Positions 1-5,878 are shown, counted from the first letter of the stretch. The stretch is 6,779 bases of DNA from an uncultured Mucilaginibacter sp. (GCA_946479225.1 CAMLFI010000143.1:1-6779), one strand, 5' to 3'. Program-made: numbers and translations. The notes: a model not told the origin generated them from the letters alone.

Positions 1-206
1 GTGGCATATCGTCCTGCAGATGAACGGCTCATACGCAGACTTAAAATACCTTCCGGCGCTTTCGGAATGGTCAGCACTATTTCGGCCTCGTGATGTGCCG
101 CGTTGGGGAAAGATATGGTATAATAAAGGGGTTTGGCCGGGGGTTGCGCAACAGCGGCGCACGCAAAAAATAAGGCGACAATGCCAGGTAGAAAAAGCTT
201 TTTCAT
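1..206 (-). CDS. M61 family metallopeptidase (glycyl aminopeptidase type), N-terminal fragment
   Basis: The minus-strand ATG at 206 opens a frame that runs off the left edge, giving 68 codons. Residues 1-20 form a typical Sec signal peptide (MKKLFLPGIV, then a hydrophobic stretch ending AAVA before Gln), so the protein is exported. The mature part begins YYTISFPNAAHHEAEI and continues to LRMSRSSAGRYAT, which I recognise as the start of the M61 N-terminal beta domain; family members usually have SRSSPGRY here. M61 enzymes are zinc aminopeptidases with a catalytic domain and often a PDZ domain, none of which lies in this window, so the HExxH site cannot be checked. The gene lies 61 bases downstream of the DUF4407 gene on the same strand with no hairpin between, so co-transcription is possible. 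The family call comes from motif memory; the start codon is well supported by the signal peptide. Confidence 0.78.
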   Translation of the reverse strand, partial: MKKLFLPGIVALFFACAAVAQPPAKPLYYTISFPNAAHHEAEIVLTIPKAPEGILSLRMSRSSAGRYA

Positions 207-267
207 TACATCAGTTAATTAAAGGCAAAATAACGTAAAAAAAGAAGAACAGAACCCTTTATACAAT

Positions 268-1386
268 TTATCTGTATCGGTACCTCGTCATATCGTTTTC
301 TGACTGCCCTTTAAGCGCCTTCTTCCTGTTACCGACATCCTCATCCAAATGGTGGTCAAAAACGCTGTCGGTTATGGCTATATCCCGCTCTTTGTCGCGC
401 TCCGCGTAATGTATATCAGCCTCGCCCATTTTAGAAATGGCAACGTCATAAGGCCCTTTTGGCGACATCAGCTTAACAAAAACCGGTAAGCACTCAAACA
501 ATATAAACAAGTAGCCAATGAATGATATGGCGAGGTAGGTATCCAGGTCGCGCGTACCATCAGTGTTGTAACCGAGTTGACCAAGTGCCCAGTTACGGTC
601 GGCAAAGCCGGCCACGTTGGCAAGGCTGTCTAATTGCTTTTCGCTGAAAAGACGCAGATTGTTTAACCCCTCAAAATCCTTCCGCTTACTGAGGTACTGA
701 TCCAGGCTTTCCACATCAGTGGTTACCGTTTTAAGCCGGTCCTGCTTCTCTTTTAAAACCTCCTCCTTTCGTTTGGCATAGGTGCCATAGCCCACAACAC
801 CCGAGGTTTGATTGGTTTTATCCCCGAAAACTTCCTGGTTTAGTTGGTAACGTGAACGGTTTATATCTTTCTCTAACGAGTCTTTTTCCTTACGTAATTC
901 AGAACTTTTAGCCAGTTCCATACCATACTTTTGCATGTAGGTTTTTTGCAGCGTGTCAATCTTTCGGTTTTGACCCTTGAGGTAAGAGGTTTTTAGTTTC
1001 TGTCTTATTTCTTTGTCAAATATCTTTAACTCCAACGGGCGCGATATAACAATACCGATCATTATAGCTAACAAAATACGTGGTGATGCCTGTAATATCT
1101 GCTGATTAGTGCTACCTTCTTTGTTAATGCTTGATACAATGTACCGGTCCATGTTAAAAATGGCAGTACCCCAAAGCAACCCGAAAAGTATGGCGAAACC
1201 AACGGCAAAAGCATCGCCGTTAAAAACGAAATACATAGCATAACCGCCGGATAATGACGCAAAAAGTGCGGTAAAAAATATAGTTGCCCCTATGCCTACA
1301 TACTTATTATGCTCAACAGGGTATTTCTTTAATATATCAATATGTGCGCCCGAGCAGAACCAGAAAAACCGGGTAATTTTATTCAT
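268..1386 (-). CDS. DUF4407 domain-containing membrane protein
   Basis: This 372-residue protein fits the DUF4407 family over its whole length. The opening motif (FWFCSGAHIDILKKYP, residues 8-23) and the pair NMDRYIVSSI (78-87) and ISRPLELKIF (114-123) are family signatures. Predicted membrane segments lie at about 30-54, 58-78, 103-117 and 284-306. Residues 125-255 between segments 3 and 4 are highly charged and likely coiled coil, probably outside the membrane. The C-terminal 65 residues are charged and should be cytosolic. The family has no established function that I know of; the layout suggests a structural or sensing role in the inner membrane, but that is inference. The ATG is preceded by a good Bacteroidota -7 box on the minus strand, and the M61 gene follows 61 bases downstream. 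No frameshift or truncation is seen. Confidence 0.9.
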   Translation of the reverse strand: MNKITRFFWFCSGAHIDILKKYPVEHNKYVGIGATIFFTALFASLSGGYAMYFVFNGDAFAVGFAILFGLLWGTAIFNMDRYIVSSINKEGSTNQQILQASPRILLAIMIGIVISRPLELKIFDKEIRQKLKTSYLKGQNRKIDTLQKTYMQKYGMELAKSSELRKEKDSLEKDINRSRYQLNQEVFGDKTNQTSGVVGYGTYAKRKEEVLKEKQDRLKTVTTDVESLDQYLSKRKDFEGLNNLRLFSEKQLDSLANVAGFADRNWALGQLGYNTDGTRDLDTYLAISFIGYLFILFECLPVFVKLMSPKGPYDVAISKMGEADIHYAERDKERDIAITDSVFDHHLDEDVGNRKKALKGQSENDMTRYRYR

Positions 1387-1430
1387 AGATCTTTAATATA
1401 CAATGAAACGCTCCAAAGGGCGTATTGTTA

Positions 1431-1438
1431 CAAAAGTA
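1431..1438 (-). promoter_or_regulatory. candidate -7 promoter box for the DUF4407 gene
   Basis: Read on the minus strand these eight bases are TACTTTTG, a full match to the Bacteroidota -7 consensus TAnnTTTG. It would place the transcript start roughly 35-40 bases before the DUF4407 ATG. No good -33 TTG element is visible at the usual spacing, so the call rests on the -7 box and its position. Confidence 0.5.
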
Positions 1439-1465
1439 TGGCTTAAATATTTAATACAGAACACT

Positions 1466-1473
1466 TACCTTTG
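1466..1473 (+). promoter_or_regulatory. candidate -7 promoter box for the rhodanese operon
   Basis: The sequence TACCTTTG matches the Bacteroidota TAnnTTTG box exactly. It lies 20 bases before the rhodanese ATG, predicting a short leader of about 14 A-rich bases, which is common in this phylum. A -33 TTG element is not evident. It is 28 bases from the oppositely directed box for the DUF4407 gene, so the two transcripts start back to back. Confidence 0.55.
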
Positions 1474-1493
1474 ATTGATAAAATTTAAAAACC

Positions 1494-1808
1494 ATGCAGG
1501 AAATAACCGTACAGGAACTAAAAGAAAAGATAGATAATAAAGAAGATTTTCAATTAATTGATGTAAGAGAAGATTTTGAATACGAAACTTCAAACTTGGG
1601 CGGTGTACTTATACCGTTAGGCGGCATATTAATTGAAACTGATAAAATAGCTAAAGACAAACCGGTTGTGGTAATGTGTCGTAGCGGTAAACGTAGCGCC
1701 GCAGCTATTATGCAACTGGAGCAACAAGGCTTTACCAATCTCTCTAATTTACAAGGTGGAATTTTAGCCTGGTCGGCAGAGATAGACCCCGATATAGTGG
1801 TTTACTAA
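1494..1808 (+). CDS. single-domain rhodanese-like sulfurtransferase
   Basis: This 104-residue protein is one complete rhodanese domain, the usual size of stand-alone GlpE/PspE-like members. The substrate-fold motif LIDVRE is at 21-26, with the conserved Asp23 and Arg25. The active-site loop CRSGKRS is at 62-68, with Cys62 as the residue that should carry the persulfide. The closing motif NLQGGILAW is at 85-93. There is no signal peptide, so it acts in the cytosol, moving sulfane sulfur from a donor to an acceptor; the physiological substrate cannot be read from the sequence. The stop codon is followed with zero gap by the ATG of a small membrane protein, indicating translational coupling. Start choice is supported by the upstream TACCTTTG box and the A-rich leader. 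Confidence 0.95.
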   Translation: MQEITVQELKEKIDNKEDFQLIDVREDFEYETSNLGGVLIPLGGILIETDKIAKDKPVVVMCRSGKRSAAAIMQLEQQGFTNLSNLQGGILAWSAEIDPDIVVY

Positions 1809-1994
1809 ATGGGCAAGCAGATATTACTTAATACCGTTTATAATATCGGTATTTTTATTACCCTGATGAGTGCTTACTGGGGTATAACTAACAGCCGGTA
1901 TGAATTTGTTGCGGCAGGCGTTTTTGTTGCTGCCATATTTGTTGTTTTGAAAATAAAATTGATAAAACAAGTAAAGAATACCATTAAAAAATAA
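1809..1994 (+). CDS. small two-helix membrane protein, possibly DUF6358
   Basis: This 61-residue protein starts on the base after the rhodanese stop codon and ends five bases before a strong terminator, which supports it as a real gene. Hydrophobic segments lie at about 7-25 and 31-48, and the tail (KIKLIKQVKNTIKK) is very basic, so both ends probably face the cytosol with the tail at the membrane surface. I know of similar small proteins in Mucilaginibacter and Pedobacter annotated as DUF6358, but that link is from memory and uncertain. Function is unknown. The coupling suggests it works with the rhodanese, for example by placing sulfur transfer at the membrane. It lacks the GFCP-type motif of the DUF2892 membrane domain fused to rhodanese in YgaP. 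Confidence 0.75.
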   Translation: MGKQILLNTVYNIGIFITLMSAYWGITNSRYEFVAAGVFVAAIFVVLKIKLIKQVKNTIKK

Positions 1995-1998
1995 TAGC

Positions 1999-2025
1999 AA
2001 AGGCCTCTTATTGAGGCCTTTTTTT
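1999..2025 (+). terminator. rho-independent terminator of the rhodanese operon
   Basis: A perfect nine-base-pair stem (AAAGGCCTC at 1999-2007 with GAGGCCTTT at 2013-2021) closes a five-base loop TTATT and runs straight into a T-tract through 2025. It begins five bases after the stop codon of the small membrane protein, so it ends that two-gene transcript. Confidence 0.88.
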
Positions 2026-2056
2026 ATTCAACCTCACCTCCTTTAACAATAAACTT

Positions 2057-2959
2057 ATGTTAGTAGCAATTTTAGGCATCATTGTACTTTTAGCCGGTAC
2101 CGTTTTAAAGCGCTCCCCGCAGCCTTCGGGCCGCTTTGGCAGTATGTTGAGCATTGCGGGCGCAGTAATTATAGTAGCGGGCATTGTATCTTCAGCATTT
2201 AAAGTTATTGATCCGGGGATGGTGGGGGTGCAGGTACTGTTCGGCAAAGTTCAGGATAAACCCTTGGAAAGCGGGCTACATGCCATTAATCCATTAGTCG
2301 ATATAACCGAGTTTGATACCCGCACGCAAAACTATACCATGAGTGGCACTCACAACGAGGGCGATGTACAGGGCGACGATGCCATAAGAGTGTTGTCGTC
2401 TGACGGTTTGGAGGTTACCATAGACCTATCAGTACTGTACAACGTAATGCCGGATAAGGCCCCGTTTATTATGCAAAATATCGGGGTTGATTTTAAGGAT
2501 AAGATTGTGCGCCCGGTTACACGGACGGCATTGCGCGATAACGCAGTAGCTTATCAAGCGGTAGATCTTTACTCAATAAAACGCCAGGAATTTCAAAACA
2601 AAATAAATTCCACTATTAGCAAAAATTTTGAAGCGAATGGCTTGAAAGTGCAGCAAATATTGATACGTAATGTTAGTTTACCGCCGTCAGTAAAGGCCAG
2701 TATAGAATCAAAAATAAACGCCGAGCAGGAAGCGCAGAAGATGCAATTTGTTTTGCAGAAGGAGCGCCAGGAGGCTGATCGTAAAAGGGTTGAGGCGCAG
2801 GGTATAGCTGATTATCAGCAAATACTTTCTACCGGTTTATCAGACAAACAGCTGCAGTATGAATCGATAAAAGCTCAAAAAGAAATTGCGTTATCGCCAA
2901 ATGCTAAGGTTATTATTATGGGCGGTAAAGGCAATCCTATTATTTTGAGCGATAAGTAA
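2057..2959 (+). CDS. prohibitin/SPFH domain membrane protein
   Basis: This 300-residue protein has two N-terminal hydrophobic segments (about 2-17 and 29-48). A full SPFH/band-7 domain follows, from FKVIDPGMVGVQVLFGKVQ (48-66) to about 220. Characteristic pieces are SGLHAINPLVDITEFDTRTQ (72-91), the segment VRPVTRTALRDNAVAYQAVD (151-170), and VQQILIRNVSLPPSV (198-212). Residues 213-255 are rich in Glu, Gln, Lys and Ala and look like the long helix that drives ring assembly. Prohibitins form large membrane rings that act as scaffolds or chaperones and modulate FtsH-type proteases in other organisms; the partner here is unknown. The start is a plain ATG with no Shine-Dalgarno site. It lies 31 bases after the upstream terminator, and I see no convincing promoter in that gap. 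Length and domain order are normal for the family. Confidence 0.93.
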   Translation: MLVAILGIIVLLAGTVLKRSPQPSGRFGSMLSIAGAVIIVAGIVSSAFKVIDPGMVGVQVLFGKVQDKPLESGLHAINPLVDITEFDTRTQNYTMSGTHNEGDVQGDDAIRVLSSDGLEVTIDLSVLYNVMPDKAPFIMQNIGVDFKDKIVRPVTRTALRDNAVAYQAVDLYSIKRQEFQNKINSTISKNFEANGLKVQQILIRNVSLPPSVKASIESKINAEQEAQKMQFVLQKERQEADRKRVEAQGIADYQQILSTGLSDKQLQYESIKAQKEIALSPNAKVIIMGGKGNPIILSDK

Positions 2960-3044
2960 GCTGTTTGGGATGTAACGAGTCAATTATGGATCAGTACTCA
3001 CCGAAAAGTAGCCCTGAGGGGTGTCAATAGTTAGCGACTAAAAT

Positions 3045-3086
3045 GCGTTTCATCTGGACCATTTTGGACTGCTTCATCTAAAGCAC
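3045..3086. repeat. degenerate repeat module, copy 1
   Basis: This module starts GCGTTTCAT and ends TAAAGCAC. The same two end motifs in the same order bound the stretch 3148-3176, with TTCA preserved shortly before the end motif in both. Copy 1 is 13 bases longer and contains TGGAC twice and TTCATCT twice (3049 and 3073). An imperfect duplication about 100 bases apart is the simplest reading. Confidence 0.45.
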
Positions 3087-3112
3087 TTATTTGCAGATGT
3101 TTAACCAAATAA

Positions 3113-3146
3113 ATGTGAAGATAGTATTATAATATGTGAAGATAGT
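3113..3146 (+). repeat. two 13-base direct repeats, 21-base period
   Basis: The 13-mer ATGTGAAGATAGT occurs at 3113-3125 and again, without mismatch, at 3134-3146. The start-to-start distance is 21 bases, two turns of B-DNA, so both copies face the same side of the helix. An eight-base A/T-only spacer separates them. TGTGAA within the second copy (3135-3140) also forms an inverted repeat with TTCACA at 3161-3166. The layout is that of a protein-binding site or a short tandem duplication; nothing in the sequence says which. Confidence 0.8.
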
Positions 3147-3147
3147 G

Positions 3148-3176
3148 GCGTTTCATTCGTTTCACAATTAAAGCAC
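3148..3176. repeat. degenerate repeat module, copy 2
   Basis: This is the shorter counterpart of 3045-3086, starting GCGTTTCAT and ending TAAAGCAC. It contains GTTTCA twice with a nine-base period (3150 and 3159). The same nine-base pair recurs at 3213 and 3222. Confidence 0.45.
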
Positions 3177-3210
3177 AACAAGCTAACAATCAGACAATTA
3201 TGCGATTATC

Positions 3211-3242
3211 GCGTTTCATGTGTTTCATATTTTGTAAAACGC
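3211..3242. repeat. third GCGTTTCAT copy with flanking inverted repeat
   Basis: GCGTTTCAT at 3211-3219 is followed by a second GTTTCA at 3222, repeating the nine-base arrangement seen at 3150/3159. The pair lies 63 bases from the earlier pair. GCGTTT (3211-3216) is also an inverted repeat of AAACGC (3237-3242), which could form a six-base stem with a 20-base loop. That stem is too weak alone to call a terminator. Confidence 0.4.
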
Positions 3243-3271
3243 GCTCCGCTAAAACTTTTGAACATTTAAGA

Positions 3272-4474
3272 TTATTCTGACTTACCCACCAGTTTCCAAA
3301 CGTAGTTAGAGCCTTCCTTTACAATGCCAAAATAATCGAATGTGCCGGTTGCCCTATCGCCGTTAACATCAAGCGCCTCCGATCCGACTATGCCACTATG
3401 TGCGTTAGCCTGTTGAACAAACCTGTTTTTTAAATTGGCAAAATCAATTGTAGAGCCATTGGTAGCTTCTACTGTATAGGCTATTGTCCAGGCTGCATCA
3501 TAAACCGCAAGGGCAAAGGCATCTGGCTCAACGCCTGTTTTAGCTTTAATACGCGCTGCAATAGGTTTCCATTGCGCTTCAGTTGCAACAGGCAGGCCAA
3601 ATGACGGTGCAAAAAAGCTTGTTTTTATGGCAAAATCAGCCACAGCGGCATCGCTTAAAAATGCTGTGCTTAAAACCACGCCATCGCCCCCAAACCATTT
3701 TACGTTGCTTAAAACAGGATCGGCAGCCGCAAGCTTAAATATCTCCACACCTTCATCAAACGATGCTAAATAGATTCCAACTTTATCCGCGCCATACACG
3801 CCGATCAATGTATTAACCTGCGTTTTGATAGAAGTTATAAGAGCCGCATAATTGGCACCGGTTGTAGCATAGGGCGTAATTGCCACATTTTGACCACCCT
3901 TAGCGGTAAACGCGGCCCCGGTAGAGGTTTGTAATCCTTTGTTGCCCGCATCATCCCTCGATACGGTTACTAATCCCTTGAAACCTTTTTTGTAGATAGT
4001 GGCTGCTGTAGCCGCGCCCTCTATTTTATCAGGCGGACAAAAGCGATAGATCGCATCATCAGGTATGGCCAGGCTTCCGGCGGTGCTGCTTTGGCTTACC
4101 ACCAACATTTCGGCACCATCGCTCAGTGGTTTTAATGCTGCTAGTTCGGCACTTGATTGTGGACCGATGATAAACTTAGCTCCTTCATTTTTGGCTTGTG
4201 TAAAGTAGGTTTTGGTTAGATCAGCATCCAGTTTAGTATCATACACCGTAAACTTTAACCCGTAACGGATGTTTTTACCTGCTAAATATTGGTTGATGTC
4301 ATCAGACGCGATCTCCAAAGCGGCCTTTGAGGTTATCCCTAATGAAGACCAGTTACCGGTTAAGGAAAAAAGCCCCACAACGCTGATGGTTCTGACTGGC
4401 TCTTTCCTTGAGCAGGATTGGAAGGTGGCGGCAATGGCTAAAGCAGCAATTGCCGAAAGCAAAATTTTTTTCAT
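3272..4474 (-). CDS. ABC transporter substrate-binding lipoprotein, branched-chain amino acid (LIVAT) type
   Basis: I place the start at the ATG at 4474, giving 400 residues. The frame extends three codons further to a GTG, but the ATG starts the signal peptide exactly. Residues 1-20 are a lipoprotein signal (MKKILLSAIA to FQS) with Cys21 as the lipidated residue. The mature part is a type 1 periplasmic-binding fold of the Peripla_BP_6 kind: ISVVGLFSLTGNWSSLG (30-46), GPQSSAE (104-110) and SQSSTAGSLA (127-136) form the usual ligand-cleft segments. Such proteins bind amino acids, amides or related small molecules and hand them to a Liv-type ABC importer. No permease or ATPase gene flanks it here, so it is either an orphan binding protein or its transporter is elsewhere. 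The ligand cannot be read from sequence. The neighbouring DUF983 gene ends 106 bases upstream on the same strand. Confidence 0.9.
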   Translation of the reverse strand: MKKILLSAIAALAIAATFQSCSRKEPVRTISVVGLFSLTGNWSSLGITSKAALEIASDDINQYLAGKNIRYGLKFTVYDTKLDADLTKTYFTQAKNEGAKFIIGPQSSAELAALKPLSDGAEMLVVSQSSTAGSLAIPDDAIYRFCPPDKIEGAATAATIYKKGFKGLVTVSRDDAGNKGLQTSTGAAFTAKGGQNVAITPYATTGANYAALITSIKTQVNTLIGVYGADKVGIYLASFDEGVEIFKLAAADPVLSNVKWFGGDGVVLSTAFLSDAAVADFAIKTSFFAPSFGLPVATEAQWKPIAARIKAKTGVEPDAFALAVYDAAWTIAYTVEATNGSTIDFANLKNRFVQQANAHSGIVGSEALDVNGDRATGTFDYFGIVKEGSNYVWKLVGKSE

Positions 4475-4512
4475 TTTATACACAAGCAGACGTAAGCACT
4501 AAACACTTCTCG

Positions 4513-4520
4513 CTAAAGTA
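4513..4520 (-). promoter_or_regulatory. possible -7 box for the substrate-binding protein gene
   Basis: On the minus strand these bases read TACTTTAG, one mismatch from TAnnTTTG, 38 bases before the ATG. The identical octamer occurs at 4994-5001, just before the DUF983 start. No -33 element is clear, so the call is weak. Confidence 0.3.
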
Positions 4521-4563
4521 CATAAAATATCAGAAGGAGGAAAACCGGTAGCTACAAGAATGT

Positions 4564-4591
4564 AGATAGGGCTTTGGATCTTACCCTATCT
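4564..4591 (+). terminator. hairpin with plus-strand T-tract over the DUF983 stop codon
   Basis: AGATAGGG (4564-4571) and CCCTATCT (4584-4591) form a perfect eight-base-pair stem with a 12-base loop. On the plus strand the stem runs into TTTTT (4591-4595), the form of an intrinsic terminator. On the minus strand, where DUF983 is encoded, the stem has an A-tract before it and no T-tract after it. One arm overlaps the last DUF983 codons and the loop contains its TAA. A second small hairpin (CTACA 4552-4556 with TGTAG 4561-4565) overlaps it by two bases. Which strand it serves is unresolved. Confidence 0.55.
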
Positions 4592-4982
4592 TTTTATAGT
4601 CATCTCTTGACCTGTTAGGATCGTAATGCACACCTGGCGTTAACCAGTAAAGCAGCACTACCCGCGAATAACGGAAGTTAAACGGTGAAAGCAAAACAGC
4701 CGAACTTAATAGCACAATAACATATACCCATGGATTATTGCTACCTGTAAGTATATACAAAGCAACGGCCAATGTTACCATTTGCGCAACGTTAAAGGCG
4801 TAGCTAACAAACATAGCCACATAAAAATACCCCGGCTCAATTTCAAACTTAAAACCGCAATGCGGACAGGTTTCGTTCATTTTTTGGGACGACAAACTGT
4901 ACATGCCGTTGGCAAACATATCGCCCCTGCGACACTTAGGGCACTTGGCATTAACTGCTGCATATGTTTGCGATATTTTCAT
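4581..4982 (-). CDS. DUF983 zinc-ribbon membrane protein
   Basis: From the ATG at 4982 the product is 133 residues. Residues 1-50 hold two CPxC knuckles, CPKC at 14-17 and CPHC at 39-42, with RRGDMF after the first; together they form a likely zinc ribbon. Two membrane segments follow at about 53-79 and 84-114, and the end (HYDPNRSRDDYKKIG) is polar. This order is the DUF983 family layout; its function is not established to my knowledge. The frame stays open upstream, and an alternative ATG at 5006 would add eight residues and begin one base after the AraC stop codon, suggesting coupling. I prefer 4982 because the homology-like part begins KISQTYAAVNAKCPKC, but 5006 is a serious alternative. 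The gene follows the AraC gene on the same strand, with an operon likely. Confidence 0.85.
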   Translation of the reverse strand: MKISQTYAAVNAKCPKCRRGDMFANGMYSLSSQKMNETCPHCGFKFEIEPGYFYVAMFVSYAFNVAQMVTLAVALYILTGSNNPWVYVIVLLSSAVLLSPFNFRYSRVVLLYWLTPGVHYDPNRSRDDYKKIG

Positions 4983-5007
4983 AGGACTATCAACTAAAGT
5001 ATACATA

Positions 5008-5874
5008 CTAATTATGGTTATGTTTTCTGAATTCTTCGGGTGTAACGCCGGCTTGCTTCTTAAAGAATTTGGTGAAGTAAGAGTTGTCGGCAAAATTTAA
5101 CTGATCGGCTATTTCTGCAACAGAAAGCTCGCGGTTTATCAGTAATCGCTTAGCTTCAAGCGCTATCCTATTACGTATTACCTCGCCGGCCGGGATGCCC
5201 AACATGGCGCTACACAGCGCATTTAAATGGTTGGGCGTTATATACAACAACTCAGCGTATTCTTTAGGTAGCTTTAGCGTAGTATAATTTTTCTCAATTA
5301 ATTTCTGAAAATTACGGAGTAATGTATAGTTATATGCCGGAACGTTATCATGCTGATTACTAAGCCTTGAAACAGCAATAAATAGTTTTAATAATATCGC
5401 CCTGATCATATCCGGTTTTAAGGGCCGCTTACTTTCATTTTCATTTAAAAGCTCTTCAAATCCATTAATTAAAGTTGACTGAAGATCAGTAGGGATATCG
5501 ATAACTGAATCAGACACAATGCCTGAAAAGAAAGGCAGCTCATCTAAATAACCCGCCTTAAGCAAAAATGATTGAAAAAATGCAGCCGAAAAATTGATAA
5601 TATAGCCATCAACCTTTCCCTTGAAATTCCAGTTATGCACCTGCCCCGGCACCATAAAATATATTTGATGCGGCTTTACAGCAACATACTCAAAGTCAAT
5701 TGTTTGCGACCCGTCCCCTTGCGTAAAGTATACCAGGTGATAAAACGAATGTTTATGTGGGATAAAAAGGTTTTTATGAATGGCCAGATACTCAGCAAAC
5801 CGGCTTATCAATATATCGTCCTGACTGTTATTGGTCAGGCTGCAAATGTCGTATACCGGTATATTGGTTTTCAT
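5008..5874 (-). CDS. AraC family transcriptional regulator with cupin sensor domain
   Basis: This 288-residue protein has the standard two-part AraC layout. Residues about 36-98 are a cupin-type sensor (IPHKHSFYHLVYFTQG at 38-53, then the turn PHQIYFMVPGQVHNW at 68-82). Residues about 185-285 are the DNA-binding domain with two helix-turn-helix units: YAELLYITPNHLNALCSAML (206-225) and VAEIADQLNFADNSYFTKFFKK (252-273), closed by GVTPEEFRK. The start MKTNIPVYDICSLTN is typical of Bacteroidota members with this sensor. The ligand is unknown; the sensor histidines could bind a metal or small molecule, but that cannot be decided. It is divergent from the copper-binding gene at 6019, a common position for a regulator of its neighbour, and DUF983 follows directly. 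Confidence 0.92.
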   Translation of the reverse strand: MKTNIPVYDICSLTNNSQDDILISRFAEYLAIHKNLFIPHKHSFYHLVYFTQGDGSQTIDFEYVAVKPHQIYFMVPGQVHNWNFKGKVDGYIINFSAAFFQSFLLKAGYLDELPFFSGIVSDSVIDIPTDLQSTLINGFEELLNENESKRPLKPDMIRAILLKLFIAVSRLSNQHDNVPAYNYTLLRNFQKLIEKNYTTLKLPKEYAELLYITPNHLNALCSAMLGIPAGEVIRNRIALEAKRLLINRELSVAEIADQLNFADNSYFTKFFKKQAGVTPEEFRKHNHN

Positions 5875-5878
5875 AATT

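Larger units (their letters stand above)
2960..3271. other. 312-base convergent intergenic region with short repeats
   Basis: This stretch lies between the ends of two convergent genes and should need no promoter. I see no convincing protein gene on either strand, no RNA gene that I recognise and no canonical hairpin plus T-tract for either gene. It does hold three copies of GCGTTTCAT (3045, 3148, 3211), two copies of TAAAGCAC (3079, 3169), a 13-base tandem motif (3113 and 3134) and an odd palindrome GCGATTATCGC at 3202-3212. The density of short repeats suggests degenerate duplication or a non-coding function. Confidence 0.7.

Noticed and set aside
20..238. Plus-strand open frame of 72 codons at the left edge
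   Set aside because: It is antisense to the M61 signal peptide and N-terminal domain, and its product resembles no family I know.
3202..3212. Palindrome GCGATTATCGC
   Set aside because: Ten paired bases around one centre base can occur by chance, and there is no nearby start codon or T-tract to give it a role.
3027..3242. Possible CRISPR array from the repeated motifs
   Set aside because: The repeats are 9-13 bases with unequal spacing, far from the repeat and spacer lengths of CRISPR arrays, and no cas genes are present.
4269..4502. Plus-strand open frame over the start of the binding-protein gene
   Set aside because: It is the shadow of the signal peptide and first domain of the minus-strand lipoprotein, which has clear family motifs.
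4532..4562. AGAAGGAGG, a strong Shine-Dalgarno-like sequence on the plus strand
   Set aside because: The next ATG at 4560 is followed at once by TAG, and this phylum rarely uses such sites.
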